A DNA stretch of 64,000 bases from Prevotella sp. (GCA_016291495.1 JAEEXI010000001.1:62001-126000), one strand, 5' to 3'. Positions 16,341 through 26,948 are shown, counted from the stretch's first letter. Numbers and translations are program-made. The notes: generated by a model from the sequence alone, not told the origin.

Positions 16341-17678
16341 TTATACAATGCCTTGGCTCATCATTGCAGAAGCAACCTTCATGAAGCCGGCTACGTTAGC
16401 ACCTTTCACATAGTTGATGTAACCATCAGCCTGTGTACCGTACTTCACGCAGTTCTCGTGAATGTCGTTCATGATGCGCTTCAGGTAGTTGTCAACTTCC
16501 TCAGACGTCCAGCTCAGACGCTCAGAGTTCTGTGACATCTCCAGACCAGATACGGATACACCACCGGCGTTAGAAGCCTTACCAGGAGCATAGAGGATCT
16601 TGGCATCCTGGAAGATCTTGATAGCCTCGGGCAGTGAAGGCATGTTAGCACCCTCAGCAACAGCGATAACGCCATTGTCTACGAGAGCCTGAGCCTGCTC
16701 ACCGTTGATCTCGTTCTGTGTAGCGCAAGGCAGGGCGATGTCGGCCTTCTCGTGCCAGGGACGCTCACCAGCGTGATATACAGCATTGGGATATTCCTCA
16801 GCATACTCCTTGATACGTCCGCGCTCTACGTTCTTCAGTTCCTTCACATACTCGAGCTTCTCCTGGGTGATACCATCGGGATCGTAGATGTAACCGTCGG
16901 AGTCAGACAGTGTCATAGGAATAGCACCGAGCTGGATGCACTTCTCAGTAGCATACTGAGCAACGTTACCAGAACCGGAAATCAGTACCTTCTTGCCCTT
17001 GATGTCGATGTTGCGGGTAGCAAGCATAGAGGTCAGGAAGTATACACAACCGTAACCAGTAGCCTCTGGACGGATCAGTGAACCACCGAAAGGGATACCC
17101 TTACCGGTCAGCACGCCCTGGAACTGATGGGTCAGCTTCTTGTACTGTCCGAAGAGGTAACCTACCTCACGGCCACCAACACCGATGTCACCAGCGGGAA
17201 CGTCCTCATCAGGACCGATGACGCGATAAAGTTCGTTCATGAATGCCTGGCAGAAACGCATAACCTCAGCGTCGCTCTTGCCACGGGGAGAGAAGTCGGA
17301 ACCACCCTTGGCACCACCCATAGGCAGAGTGGTCAGAGAGTTCTTGAAGGTCTGCTCGAAGGCGAGGAACTTCAGGATACCCAGGTTTACACTCTTGTGA
17401 TAACGGAGACCGCCTTTGTACGGGCCAATGGCGTTGTTGTGCTGGATACGATAACCCATGTTGGTCTGTACCTTGCCCTGGTCGTCAACCCATGTGATGC
17501 GGAACTCGCATACGCGATCGGGGATGCAAAGGCGCTCAATCAGGTTGGCCTTCTCAAACTCAGGATGCTTGTTGTACTCTTCTTCGATAGTGGGAAGAAC
17601 TTGACTTACGGCCTGGATGTACTCCGGCTCGTTGGGGAAGCGCTGCTTCAAATTCTCAACAACTTGTGCTGCATTCAT
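16341..17678 (-). CDS. gdhA: NADP-type glutamate dehydrogenase
   Basis: 445 aa hexameric-type GDH (glutamate from 2-oxoglutarate and ammonia). Visible landmarks: GPYKGGLRYHKSVNLGILKF with the substrate-binding lysines, PMGGAKGGSDFSPRGKSD with the catalytic Lys, the PAGDIGVGGREVGYLFGQYK segment, the nucleotide fold ISGSGNVAQYATEK, and CATQNEI. Length and motif pattern match the single-chain GDH of Prevotella and Bacteroides, where it is a main route of ammonia assimilation. The coenzyme class (NADP) is assigned by resemblance to the about 445 aa subgroup. Confidence 0.95.
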   Translation of the reverse strand: MNAAQVVENLKQRFPNEPEYIQAVSQVLPTIEEEYNKHPEFEKANLIERLCIPDRVCEFRITWVDDQGKVQTNMGYRIQHNNAIGPYKGGLRYHKSVNLGILKFLAFEQTFKNSLTTLPMGGAKGGSDFSPRGKSDAEVMRFCQAFMNELYRVIGPDEDVPAGDIGVGGREVGYLFGQYKKLTHQFQGVLTGKGIPFGGSLIRPEATGYGCVYFLTSMLATRNIDIKGKKVLISGSGNVAQYATEKCIQLGAIPMTLSDSDGYIYDPDGITQEKLEYVKELKNVERGRIKEYAEEYPNAVYHAGERPWHEKADIALPCATQNEINGEQAQALVDNGVIAVAEGANMPSLPEAIKIFQDAKILYAPGKASNAGGVSVSGLEMSQNSERLSWTSEEVDNYLKRIMNDIHENCVKYGTQADGYINYVKGANVAGFMKVASAMMSQGIV

Positions 17679-17743
17679 AATCTTTTTTTCCTTTTTATGG
17701 TTATTATACTATTGAAATTAAATTGCTTGATCAAATTCGGATG

Positions 17744-17774
17744 CAAAATTACACTAAAAAATTGAATTACCAAA
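17744..17774 (-). promoter_or_regulatory. gdhA promoter
   Basis: Reading the - strand: TTTGG (17770-17774), 18-bp spacer, TAATTTTG (17744-17751), about 65 bp before the gdhA ATG. The remaining 17775-17870 is AT-rich with no feature I can name. Confidence 0.75.
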
Positions 17775-17874
17775 CATTTTATCAAAAAAAATACGAAAAA
17801 AGTGTCTTTTTGTCACAAATTGATGCAAATCAATCGAAAAATGACAAGAATATACAAATTATATGTGTGCGAAA

Positions 17875-17910
17875 ACAAAACTGCCTGTCACTCTTTTTGA
17901 GGACAGGCAG
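17875..17910 (-). terminator. clpC terminator
   Basis: CTGCCTGTC (17881-17889) pairs with GACAGGCAG (17902-17910); on the - strand the stem is followed by TTTTGTTTT. Confidence 0.9.
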
Positions 17911-17930
17911 CAGTCATGTTCTTTTCTTAT

Positions 17931-20450
17931 TTAGTGTGAGAAACTCAGTTCTTCCTTATTCTCCACCTTATTTATATATATAGTGTCGCCGCTCTTCAGG
18001 TCGCCGTTGACGATGAGCTCCGAGATACCGTCCTCGATATACGTCTGGATGGCGCGCTTCAGGGGACGGGCACCGAACTGCACGTCGTAGCCCTTTTCTG
18101 CGACAAACTGCTTCGCCTCCTCGCTCAACTCGATGGCATAGCCCAGGTCGCTGATGCGCTTGAAGAGACTTGACAGTTCCACGTCGATAATCTGTTTGAT
18201 GGCATCCAGGTCGAGCTGGTCGAAGGTGATGATTTCGTCCAGACGGTTCAGGAACTCCGGAGAGAACTGCTTGGAGAGTGCCTTCTGAACAATGCTGCGG
18301 GCATGCTCCTTGTCCTGTTCGTCGAGCATCAGTCCATTGCTGCCGGCACTGGTGAAGCCTATGCCACGCCCGAAGTCCTTCAGCTGGCGGGTACCGGCAT
18401 TCGACGTCATGATGATGACGGTATTGCGGAAGTCCACAAAGCGACCGTTGCCATCGGTCAGTCGTCCCTCGTCCAGCACCTGCAGCAGGAGATTGAAGAC
18501 GTTGCCGTGGGCTTTCTCAATCTCGTCGAGCAACACGATGGAGTAGGGGTGGCGGCGTACACGCTCCGTCAGCTGACCGCCTTCCTCATAACCGACGTAG
18601 CCCGGAGGGGCACCAATCAGTCGCGACACATTGAACGACTCGGTATATTCACTCATATCCACACGGATGAGGGCATCGCTGCTGCCAAACATGAACTCGG
18701 CGAGCTTCTTGGCCAAATAGGTCTTGCCGACTCCCGTAGGGCCGAGGAACATGAAGGCACCGATGGGGTGGTTGGGGTCTTTCAGTCCCACACGGTTGCG
18801 CTGGATGGCACGCACCATCTTCTCAATCGCTTTGTCCTGAGCAATGACGTGCTGTTTCAGTTCCTGCGCCATACCTTTCAGTCGGATGCCTTCCTCCTGT
18901 GCCATACGTTGAACGGGAACACCCGTCATCATCGACACCACATCCTGTACCTCCTTTTCCGTCACCGTCTGGCGGTCGTCGATATCTCCTTCCTGCCATT
19001 TGCGGTTCATTTCCGCCAACTGACTCTCTATCACGGTCTGGCGGTCGCGGAATCCGGCTGCCAGTTCAAAGTTCTGGTTCTTGACGGCAAGTTGCTTCTT
19101 CTCAATGACCTCTTTCAGATCCTGTTCAAGCGTAGCAATCTCAGGTGGCAGGTTGACATTTTGAAGATGTACGCGAGAGCCCACCTCATCCATCGCGTCG
19201 ATAGCCTTATCGGGCTGCTGGCGGTCGCTGATGTAACGGTCTGTCAATTTGACACATGCCGCCAGGGCATCGTCCGTGTAGCTGACGTGGTGGTGCTGTT
19301 CGTAGCGGTCCTTGATGTTATGCAGGATCTGCAGCGTCTCTTCTGCATTGGTGGGTTCAATAAGTACTTTCTGGAAACGGCGCTCCAAGGCTCCGTCCTT
19401 CTCAATCGAGTTACGGTATTCGTCCAGCGTCGTGGCACCGATGCATTGTATCGTGCCTCGTGCCAAAGCTGGCTTCAGGATGTTTGCAGCATCCATTGAA
19501 CCAGGTGTGGAGCCTGCACCAATCAGGGTGTGTATCTCGTCAATGAAGACGATGATGTCGGGATTCTGCTCCAGTTCCTTGATGAGCTGGCGGATGCGTT
19601 CCTCAAACTGTCCGCGGTATTTCGTTCCTGCCACCACGCCTGTCAGATCGAGTGTTACGAGCCGTTTGCCGAAGAGCATGGGGGAACATTGCCTGTGTGC
19701 AATCATCTGGGCGAGACCCTCCACGATGGCACTCTTACCTACGCCAGGCTCTCCAATCAGAATCGGATTGTTCTTCTTCCTTCTGCCGAGAATCTCCACC
19801 ACGCGCTGAATCTCACGCTCTCGTCCTACGATGGGGTCGAGCTTGTTATCCAAAGCCTGTTGGGTCAGGTCTGTCGAGAAATTATCGAGCACAGGAGTCT
19901 TCGACTTCTGTTTCGTCTGTGTCGACGTCGTTGTCGTACTGTTCTTGCTGCTGGCAGCCTGCTGGTCGTTGGCTTCTTCTTCCTCGTAATCCTCGTCAGG
20001 AAGTCCGATGCCGTTCTTGACACTCAGCAGCGTCAGCGTATCTTCGTAGTTCATATTGTTCATTTCCAATACATGTTTTGCTCCGTTATCTACTTGGTCG
20101 TGCAGGATGGCGAGCAGCAGGTGCTGTTCGTCAACCCGTGTGGTGCGCTGGATACGAGCTTCCAGCACCGCCAGTTTCAGAATATTGCTGGCTTTTTCGT
20201 TCAATACCAGTTCGTTGGTGTTGATAGGCTGTCCGATTTCATCTTCGCGCACCCTTGACTCCAGGTCGGTCTTCACCGACGAGAGGTTGATGTCCAGTCG
20301 GCGGAATACGTCAACCACAGGCCCGTCCTTCATTCGCATAATACCCAACAGCAAATGCTCGGGTCCTACGCTTCGACTGGCGAGTCGTGCAGCTTCCTCA
20401 TGTGAGTAGGCGAGGATCTCAGATACCTTTGGTGAAAATTGACTTGTCAT
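17931..20450 (-). CDS. clpC: ClpC-type AAA+ unfoldase
   Basis: 839 aa from ATG 20450; an upstream in-frame ATG at 20480 would lie before the likely transcription start. Order: double Clp-N repeat (MTSQFSPKVSEIL...; about 1-150), a Ser/Thr-rich linker (about 165-185), AAA-1 with Walker A GEPGVGKSA and Walker B IIVFIDEIH, a short middle region with a UVR-like segment (NQNFELAAGFRDRQ), AAA-2 with GPTGVGKT and IVLLDEIEKAHG, and a D2-small C-terminal domain. A short UVR region in place of ClpB's long coiled coil identifies ClpC, which delivers substrates to ClpP. No ClpP is in the window. Confidence 0.93.
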   Translation of the reverse strand: MTSQFSPKVSEILAYSHEEAARLASRSVGPEHLLLGIMRMKDGPVVDVFRRLDINLSSVKTDLESRVREDEIGQPINTNELVLNEKASNILKLAVLEARIQRTTRVDEQHLLLAILHDQVDNGAKHVLEMNNMNYEDTLTLLSVKNGIGLPDEDYEEEEANDQQAASSKNSTTTTSTQTKQKSKTPVLDNFSTDLTQQALDNKLDPIVGREREIQRVVEILGRRKKNNPILIGEPGVGKSAIVEGLAQMIAHRQCSPMLFGKRLVTLDLTGVVAGTKYRGQFEERIRQLIKELEQNPDIIVFIDEIHTLIGAGSTPGSMDAANILKPALARGTIQCIGATTLDEYRNSIEKDGALERRFQKVLIEPTNAEETLQILHNIKDRYEQHHHVSYTDDALAACVKLTDRYISDRQQPDKAIDAMDEVGSRVHLQNVNLPPEIATLEQDLKEVIEKKQLAVKNQNFELAAGFRDRQTVIESQLAEMNRKWQEGDIDDRQTVTEKEVQDVVSMMTGVPVQRMAQEEGIRLKGMAQELKQHVIAQDKAIEKMVRAIQRNRVGLKDPNHPIGAFMFLGPTGVGKTYLAKKLAEFMFGSSDALIRVDMSEYTESFNVSRLIGAPPGYVGYEEGGQLTERVRRHPYSIVLLDEIEKAHGNVFNLLLQVLDEGRLTDGNGRFVDFRNTVIIMTSNAGTRQLKDFGRGIGFTSAGSNGLMLDEQDKEHARSIVQKALSKQFSPEFLNRLDEIITFDQLDLDAIKQIIDVELSSLFKRISDLGYAIELSEEAKQFVAEKGYDVQFGARPLKRAIQTYIEDGISELIVNGDLKSGDTIYINKVENKEELSFSH

Positions 20451-20485
20451 ACATTGAATCTGTTGCAAACATCGTGCCAAAAAAA

Positions 20486-20517
20486 TTTGGAAGAACCCCG
20501 AAAAAGAACTACCTTTG
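20486..20517 (+). promoter_or_regulatory. Promoter of the C10 protease gene
   Basis: TTTGG (20486-20490), 19-bp spacer, TACCTTTG (20510-20517). It overlaps the divergent clpC upstream region, where GATGTTTG on the - strand (20466-20473) is a weak -7 candidate. Confidence 0.8.
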
Positions 20518-20555
20518 CAGCGTTATTAGTTGATTATTTGTCAAACCAGAAAGAT

Positions 20556-22919
20556 ATGAAGCATTTTCTACTAGTTGTTATCTCACTTTTTGTTAGCCAG
20601 TTGATGACAGCCGGCAATGTGACTGAACAGGAAGCACTCCGTAAGGCCCAACAGTTCCTGCAGGGCCGTTCGTTCCAGCAGAAGGACCTGCGCCGTTCAG
20701 CAACAGCCAACACCTTTGCGCAGGGTGCGTTCTATGTGTTTAATGCCGATGGCAACCAAGGATTCGTTATTGTCAGTGCCGACGACCGTACCGAGTCTAT
20801 TCTGGGCTATTCGGATACGGGACGTCTTGATTTGAATAATCTCCCCGCGAATGCTGCCGCATGGTTGCAGGGCTATGCCCGCCAGATCAAGTCGCTTGGC
20901 GAGGGTGTCAGCTTGTCAGCCCCTCATCGTGCCCCAGGTACGGAGAAAGTCGAACTGACTACAGCCAAGTGGAATCAGGATGCACCGTATAATGGAATGT
21001 GTCCTAAGGACAGCAAAGGTCAGTGTTATACCGGTTGTACCGCCACAGCGATGGCCATTGTGATGCAGTATTTCAAGTGGCCTAAAGACATGAAAGCGTT
21101 GCCTGCCTACACATCACCGAAAAAGGATGGCGATGCAGACATTCCAATGGAGGCGTTGCCGACTACGACCTTCGACTGGGAAAATCATCTGAAGCTGACT
21201 TACACCAAGAAGGACGGCGTGAAGAATTATTCGGATGCCGATTCTGCAGAAGTTGCCAAACTGATGCGCTACTGCGGTCAGTCTATTAAGATGCAGTATG
21301 GCAGCAGTGCTTCATCAGGTAGTGCTCATGTGAAGGATTTTGTTGAAACTTTTGGATATAGCAAGACTGCCAATGAGGCAAACCGTTATGGTTTCTCTAA
21401 TGAAGAGTGGGAGAAGATGATCTACGACGAGATAGTTGCCAAGCGAGTGGTGTTCTATAGTGGCTTTAATGAGAGCGCTGGTCACTCGTTTGTCATTGAT
21501 GGCTACGACGGCAATGGCCTCTTCCACTTGAATTGGGGGTGGGGAGGCTCTGATGACGGCTATTTCACGTTGGCGACCCTCAATCCTGACGCCAAAAGTA
21601 TCGATGGCCTTCGCACTGGCAACGGCTACCCCATGCAAGATGTTGCTATCATCGGTTTGAAGCAGCCCGCAGGTAGTGATGTTGCGTCAGAGCCCTATAT
21701 CTATAATATGACCTATATAGGTGAAGGTAACCCCAATGTTTATACTCGCGCCAATACAACAGCGAACTTTGCGGATGTAAAAATGGTTACATCATTTTGC
21801 TATTCAGGTATCACTGCTCCTAAAATCAAATATACCTTAAAGGCCTATAAGGATGGCACACTCTATAAAGATTTGGGTGTAGAAGGGGAAATGGAGCTGA
21901 GTACGGAAAATAAAGACGGTAAAGTGACGGTTTCCTTTGGAGCTGATTGGCCTAACGGCACCTATGAACTTCGTCCATTCTATCAACTGCAGGGTAAGAC
22001 AGCGTGGAAGGAACCCTGTTTGGATGATCAAGGATGGAAATTGTATGCTCTAATCGAAGGAACGAAATTGACACTGTCGACGAGCGATCCTTATAAATAT
22101 GGTAACATAAAGATGAGCTTTGTGGGTGACTATGTGGTGCACCGTCCTATGGAAGCCAAGGTTACATGGACGCGTCCTCAAGAAAATGAGAACAATGAAA
22201 ATCGGTTCTACCTTTGGCTTGAGGGTAGTAAGAGTGCCGTAGGCGCTACGTCGAGTTTTGTCGCCAAGGGTGTGACAGAAACATTGACGATTGCTTTCAA
22301 GTCAACAAAAGTTGGTGAGTTCTCGTACTACATCACCTCTGATGAAAAGGGTGAGGATAAAGTCTATACGTCTACCAGCAAGATTAAGTTCAGGGAAATA
22401 GGAAAACAGCGTTTGGATTTGTCGAGTTGGACTGAAGAAAATATAAAAACTGGAGAGAAAGAAGGCGAACTGCCTGTTTTGACGTTCCGTCCCAAGTTGA
22501 CAATTAAGAATAAGGGCACTAATGCTTACGATGATAACATTGTGTGTCAGCTGATTCCTATTGACGCTGAGGGTACAGCACAGGGCGAACCGATGATTAA
22601 AACTGTAAAAATCAACCTTGAAGCAGGTGCTCAATCGGAAACTCCTGCCCAAGAATTTCCAGGTTTGAAGAACAATCAGCGCTATAAATTCCTGGTTTAT
22701 TTCTATTCGAACGAAGAATTCCCTGGATATGGGATGTATTATTATTATCCTTATCCGCTACTTGAGTACATCTTCACCGTCAAAGATCCCACCGGAATCA
22801 ATGCCGTTAAGGCTGACGAGAAGACGGATGCACCGCTCTATAACCTGAATGGTCAGCGCGTGGGCGATAACTATAAGGGTATTGTTATCAAGAACGGAAA
22901 AAAATATGTCGTTAAATAG
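20556..22919 (+). CDS. Secreted C10-family cysteine protease (streptopain-like)
   Basis: 787 aa from ATG 20556, 39 bp after the -7 element; an in-frame ATG at 20439 lies upstream of the promoter. Signal peptide about 1-19, a Spi-like propeptide (about 20-125; EALRKAQQFL, GFVIVSADDRTESILGYS), then the peptidase: catalytic Cys161 in CYTGCTATAMAIVMQYF and His310 in GHSFVIDGYDGNG, with NWGWGG. Residues about 345-735 form beta-rich modules of unknown role. The end is a sorting-like tail: YNLNGQRV...KGIVIKNGKKYVVK. Interpain A of Prevotella intermedia is the best known relative. It should act outside the cell. Confidence 0.93.
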   Translation: MKHFLLVVISLFVSQLMTAGNVTEQEALRKAQQFLQGRSFQQKDLRRSATANTFAQGAFYVFNADGNQGFVIVSADDRTESILGYSDTGRLDLNNLPANAAAWLQGYARQIKSLGEGVSLSAPHRAPGTEKVELTTAKWNQDAPYNGMCPKDSKGQCYTGCTATAMAIVMQYFKWPKDMKALPAYTSPKKDGDADIPMEALPTTTFDWENHLKLTYTKKDGVKNYSDADSAEVAKLMRYCGQSIKMQYGSSASSGSAHVKDFVETFGYSKTANEANRYGFSNEEWEKMIYDEIVAKRVVFYSGFNESAGHSFVIDGYDGNGLFHLNWGWGGSDDGYFTLATLNPDAKSIDGLRTGNGYPMQDVAIIGLKQPAGSDVASEPYIYNMTYIGEGNPNVYTRANTTANFADVKMVTSFCYSGITAPKIKYTLKAYKDGTLYKDLGVEGEMELSTENKDGKVTVSFGADWPNGTYELRPFYQLQGKTAWKEPCLDDQGWKLYALIEGTKLTLSTSDPYKYGNIKMSFVGDYVVHRPMEAKVTWTRPQENENNENRFYLWLEGSKSAVGATSSFVAKGVTETLTIAFKSTKVGEFSYYITSDEKGEDKVYTSTSKIKFREIGKQRLDLSSWTEENIKTGEKEGELPVLTFRPKLTIKNKGTNAYDDNIVCQLIPIDAEGTAQGEPMIKTVKINLEAGAQSETPAQEFPGLKNNQRYKFLVYFYSNEEFPGYGMYYYYPYPLLEYIFTVKDPTGINAVKADEKTDAPLYNLNGQRVGDNYKGIVIKNGKKYVVK

Positions 22920-22957
22920 GCAATAAACGTTAATTAATTTTGTTATTTGCCCGTTAT

Positions 22958-22989
22958 AAGTACCTTTGAGGCGCGCCTCAAAGGTACTT
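22958..22989. repeat. 32-bp perfect palindrome containing a promoter element
   Basis: The half-site AAGTACCTTTGAGGCG is followed directly by its exact complement, centred between 22973 and 22974. Each arm holds TACCTTTG. On the + strand TTTTG at 22938-22942 lies 18 bp upstream of TACCTTTG at 22961-22968, so this may be a distal gyrA promoter with its start point near the palindrome centre. Confidence 0.85.
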
Positions 22990-23020
22990 TCGCTCTAAAA
23001 CGAAAATAAATCTTAATTTA

Positions 23021-23052
23021 TTTTGCTTTTTCCTCGCTTATTCGTACCTTTG
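23021..23052 (+). promoter_or_regulatory. gyrA proximal promoter
   Basis: TTTTG (23021-23025), 19-bp spacer, TACCTTTG (23045-23052). The leader to the ATG is about 100 bp and carries the inverted pair CGCTAA (23055) / TTAGCG (23091). Confidence 0.82.
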
Positions 23053-23159
23053 TACGCTAATTGGAAAAAGGTAAAAACGCGTTAGCGGGCTTTTAAAGTG
23101 CCTTAAACGTGAAATACTTGAAAAAGTAAAAGAGTAAATAGTAAATCAAATTAATTATA

Positions 23160-25688
23160 ATGGATCAGACATTCGACAACGACAGAATTATCAAAATCAA
23201 CATTGAAGAGGAGATGAAGTCCTCGTATATCGACTACTCCATGTCGGTCATCGTGGCTCGCGCTCTTCCCGATGTGCGTGACGGTTTCAAACCTGTACAT
23301 CGCCGTATCCTCTATGGTATGTTGAACATCAACAATGTATCTACCCAACCGTATAAGAAGTGTGCCCGCGTAGTCGGTGAGGTGCTTGGTAAGTACCACC
23401 CCCACGGTGACTCGTCAGTCTATGGTGCCCTTGTGCGTATGGCACAGGATTGGAACATGCGCTATACACTGGTGGACGGCCAGGGTAACTTCGGATCGGT
23501 AGACGGCGACTCTCCTGCTGCTATGCGTTACACTGAGTGCCGTCTCTCGAAGATGGGTGAGCATATCATGGACGACTTGGAGAAGGAGACCGTTGATATG
23601 ATGAATAACTTCGATGACTCTCTGGAGGAGCCTACTGTCATGCCGACCAAGATACCCAATCTGTTGGTCAATGGCGGTAATGGTATTGCCGTAGGTATGG
23701 CAACGAATATGCCGACACACAACCTCGGTGAGGTGATAGACGGCTGTTGTGCCTATATTGATAATCCAGACATCGATACCGATGGCCTGATGCAGTATAT
23801 TCCCGGTCCAGACTTCCCCACAGGCGCTTATATCTATGGCTTGCAGGGAGTGAAGGATGCTTATGAGACTGGTCGTGGACGTATTGTGATGCGTGCTAAG
23901 GCTGAGATAGAAAGTGGAGAGACTCACGACAAGATTGTGGTGACTGAAATTCCCTATGGCGTCAACAAGGCCGATTTGGTGAAGTATATCGCTGACCTTG
24001 CCAACGAGCATAAGATTGAAGGTGTCGCCAATGTCAATGATGAATCTGGTCGTCAGGGTATGCGTATCGTCGTTGACTGCAAGCGTGACTGCAATGCCAA
24101 TGTACTGCTGAACAAATTGTTCAAGATGACGGCTCTACAGTCCTCATTCTCAGTGAATAACATCGCTCTTGTTAAGGGTCGTCCCCGTCTGTTGAACCTC
24201 AAGGAGTGTGTCAAGTACTTCGTTGAACACCGTCATGATGTGACTATCCGTCGCACCAAGTATGATTTGCGCAAGGCACAGGAGCGTGCCCATATCCTCG
24301 AAGGTTTGATCATCGCTGTCAACAACATCGACGAGGTCGTACACATTATTCGTAATAGTAAGACTCCCAGCGATGCCCAGCGTAACTTGGAGGCTCGCTT
24401 CAATCTGGACGAGTTGCAGTCGAAGGCGATTGTCGATATGCGTCTCTCACAGTTGACGGGTCTGCGTGTTGATCAGCTTCATCAGGAATTTGACGACTTA
24501 CAGAAACTCATTGCCGACTTGCAGGAGATTCTCGACAACCCCGAGCGTTGTAAGGAGGTCATGAAGGAAGAACTGCAGGAAGTCAAAGAGAAATATGGCG
24601 ACCCACGTCGTACTGAGATTATCCCCTTCGACCACGAGTTTAATGCTGAGGACTTCTATCCTGACGATCCTGTGGTCATCACCATCTCGCACATGGGTTA
24701 CATCAAGCGCACCAAGCTCGATGAGTTCCATGAGCAAGGTCGAGGAGGTGTTGGTGCCAAGGCTGCCCGCCACCGCGACAATGACTTTACGGAATATATC
24801 TATCCTGCCACGATGCACAACACACTGCTCTTCTTCACCCAAAAGGGTCGTTGCTACTGGCAGAAGTGCTACGAGATTCCTGAGGGTGACAAGAACTCGA
24901 AGGGTCGTGCGATACAAAATATGCTGAACATCGATCCCGATGACTCCATCAATGCCGTATTGCGCATCAAGAATTTCAACGATGAGGAATTCCTGAAGTC
25001 TCATTATGTGGTATTTGCCACGAAACAGGGTATCATCAAGAAGACGCGTCTTGATGCATACAAGAACGTACGTGCCGCAGGTGTCATTGCCATTAATATC
25101 AATGAAGGTGACGAGGTGGTAGGCGTTCGTCTGACCAACGGTCATAATGAATTGTTGCTGGCTAACCGTAACGGACGTGCCGTTCGCTTCAACGAAGACC
25201 AGGTACGTACGATGGGCCGTGTGTCTACGGGTGTCATCGGAATGCGTTTGGACGGTGGCGACGACGAGGTCGTAGGTATGGTCTGCGTCAACGATCCGAA
25301 CGAGGAGACCATCATGGTGGTTTCTGAGAACGGCTACGGCAAGCGCTCTGAGGTAGAAGACTATCGTAAGACGAATCGTGGTACGAAGGGTGTGAAGACC
25401 CTCGCCATTACTGAGAAGACCGGTCGACTGGTGGCCATTAAGGTGGTGACTGACGAGAACGACCTCATGATTATTAATAAGAGTGGTATTCTGATTCGCC
25501 TGAAGGTAGCAGATGTGCGCGTCATGGGACGTGCTACGCAGGGTGTCCGCCTCATCAATCTCGCCAAGAAGAATGACACTATTGCCAGCGTCTGCAAGGT
25601 AATGAGCAATCAGGACGAGGATGTGGAATACTCAGATAATTCTGAGGGCTCTGAGAACTCAGAGAACTCCGAGAATCAAGAAAAATAA
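23160..25688 (+). CDS. gyrA: DNA gyrase subunit A
   Basis: 842 aa. The N-terminal breakage-reunion domain has the catalytic Tyr in [11 protein letters not shown], the helix [18 protein letters not shown], and [11 protein letters not shown]. The C-terminal beta-pinwheel follows with the GyrA-box-like [10 protein letters not shown]. The tail is acidic and Ser/Asn/Glu-rich ([18 protein letters not shown]). At the quinolone hot spot the Ser83 equivalent is present and the E. coli Asp87 position is Gly, which I believe is the usual residue in Bacteroidales. Two TPR genes follow. Confidence 0.97.
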   Translation: MDQTFDNDRIIKINIEEEMKSSYIDYSMSVIVARALPDVRDGFKPVHRRILYGMLNINNVSTQPYKKCARVVGEVLGKYHPHGDSSVYGALVRMAQDWNMRYTLVDGQGNFGSVDGDSPAAMRYTECRLSKMGEHIMDDLEKETVDMMNNFDDSLEEPTVMPTKIPNLLVNGGNGIAVGMATNMPTHNLGEVIDGCCAYIDNPDIDTDGLMQYIPGPDFPTGAYIYGLQGVKDAYETGRGRIVMRAKAEIESGETHDKIVVTEIPYGVNKADLVKYIADLANEHKIEGVANVNDESGRQGMRIVVDCKRDCNANVLLNKLFKMTALQSSFSVNNIALVKGRPRLLNLKECVKYFVEHRHDVTIRRTKYDLRKAQERAHILEGLIIAVNNIDEVVHIIRNSKTPSDAQRNLEARFNLDELQSKAIVDMRLSQLTGLRVDQLHQEFDDLQKLIADLQEILDNPERCKEVMKEELQEVKEKYGDPRRTEIIPFDHEFNAEDFYPDDPVVITISHMGYIKRTKLDEFHEQGRGGVGAKAARHRDNDFTEYIYPATMHNTLLFFTQKGRCYWQKCYEIPEGDKNSKGRAIQNMLNIDPDDSINAVLRIKNFNDEEFLKSHYVVFATKQGIIKKTRLDAYKNVRAAGVIAININEGDEVVGVRLTNGHNELLLANRNGRAVRFNEDQVRTMGRVSTGVIGMRLDGGDDEVVGMVCVNDPNEETIMVVSENGYGKRSEVEDYRKTNRGTKGVKTLAITEKTGRLVAIKVVTDENDLMIINKSGILIRLKVADVRVMGRATQGVRLINLAKKNDTIASVCKVMSNQDEDVEYSDNSEGSENSENSENQEK

Positions 25689-25714
25689 AAACGTTTAACC
25701 AATAGTAAAAGCTT

Positions 25715-26893
25715 ATGAAAAAAGTAATGATGATGGCATTTGTGCTCATGGCTTACACCATGACCGTTGCCGCAAAGAGTGATGCCCTCAAGGCTATCAC
25801 CAAGAGTAAGGTTTATGCCGAAGCATCACAGTTGTTGCAGACTAATCTGGCACAATTGGCAGACAATGCCGAGAAGGCCGAGGCCTACAATCACCTTGTC
25901 GACCTTGCTATGGCAAGTGTACAGGAAAAGGAAAAGGCTGGTGATATGACAGGTCTTTGTGATGATCTCTGTTTGGCTATTGAAAACACTTTTGAGTGTG
26001 ATAAGTATGATAGAATGCCAGATGCAAAGGGTGTTGTGAAGCCTAAGTTCGCAGACAAGAACGCTCAGCGTTTGTGGGATAAGCGCAAGTACTTGTTGAA
26101 TGTGGGTGATGATTTCCGTCAGAAGGAAGATGCAAAGAATGCCATGAAATATTGGACTCCCTATCTGGAGACCTTTGAAAGTCCCATTTTCCGTAACAAT
26201 GAGATGATTAGCAAAGTGATAACACTGGAGCAGGAAACCATTGATCAGGTGGCTTTGCTGGCATGCTATTTGACTTATCAGTTGAAGGAAAAGAACAATG
26301 TTATTAAGTATGCTGAGATTGCCAAAAAGAATGACAAATACAAAGAGGATGCCTTCAAGCTCCAGATTGGTGCCATGTTGATGGATCTTAAGACAAAAGA
26401 AGATTCTTTGAATTGCCTTAATCAGCTCAAGCAGATGTACGAGGCTGATCCTGAGAACGATGTTGTCTTTGAGAACCTGAACAACATGTACGACGGTATG
26501 AAGGACAAGGCAGCCCAAAATGCTTTCATTGATGGTCATCTGGCAAAATATCCCAATAGCTATATCGCAATGGCTGCCAAGGGCTTTGTGGCCATTGGTG
26601 AGAATAACGCAGATGAGGCTGCTAAGTGGCTCCGCAAGGCTACTGAAGTGAAGGCTGACAATGCTGTTATCTGGACATATCTCGGTATTTGCTTGAATGT
26701 GATAGCAGCCAATTCTGAGGATGTGGCTGCTGGTCAGAAGGTTTACGATGAGGCTATCGCAGCTTTTGACAAGGCTAAGGAGCTTGATCCTAACAAGACG
26801 ACAAACTGGGGATACAATCGCTATCAGGCTTACTATGGTCGTTATGGTGAGAACGATCCTAAGACAAAGGCTGCTGAGGCAGATATCCGCTAA
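25715..26893 (+). CDS. Secreted TPR-repeat protein
   Basis: 392 aa. Signal peptide (MKKVMMMAFVLMAYTMTVAA, cut near Ala20), then helical tetratricopeptide-like repeats. Recognisable units near 140-175, 200-225, 300-335 (GFVAIGENNADEAAKWLRKA) and 345-370. It starts 26 bp after gyrA with no promoter of its own visible, and ends at a terminator. It is a paralogue of the next gene: both carry a M-P-D-x-K-G-x-V-K segment followed by a long conserved helix pair. A protein-binding periplasmic role is likely; no enzyme motif. Confidence 0.85.
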   Translation: MKKVMMMAFVLMAYTMTVAAKSDALKAITKSKVYAEASQLLQTNLAQLADNAEKAEAYNHLVDLAMASVQEKEKAGDMTGLCDDLCLAIENTFECDKYDRMPDAKGVVKPKFADKNAQRLWDKRKYLLNVGDDFRQKEDAKNAMKYWTPYLETFESPIFRNNEMISKVITLEQETIDQVALLACYLTYQLKEKNNVIKYAEIAKKNDKYKEDAFKLQIGAMLMDLKTKEDSLNCLNQLKQMYEADPENDVVFENLNNMYDGMKDKAAQNAFIDGHLAKYPNSYIAMAAKGFVAIGENNADEAAKWLRKATEVKADNAVIWTYLGICLNVIAANSEDVAAGQKVYDEAIAAFDKAKELDPNKTTNWGYNRYQAYYGRYGENDPKTKAAEADIR

Positions 26894-26914
26894 ACGACAA
26901 TACATTATATCATC

Positions 26915-26948
26915 AATCCTGTGGGGGCAACCTCACAGGATTTTTTTT
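26915..26948 (+). terminator. Terminator after gyrA-TPR
   Basis: AATCCTGTG (26915-26923) pairs with CACAGGATT (26934-26942), followed by T8. Confidence 0.92.

Noticed and set aside
18303..19499. 398-codon + strand frame inside clpC
   Set aside because: Shadow of clpC; the - strand frame has intact Walker motifs.
23400..23450. Gly at the E. coli GyrA Asp87 position as a quinolone-resistance change
   Set aside because: The neighbouring Ser83 equivalent is intact and Gly here is, to my knowledge, normal for Bacteroidales GyrA.
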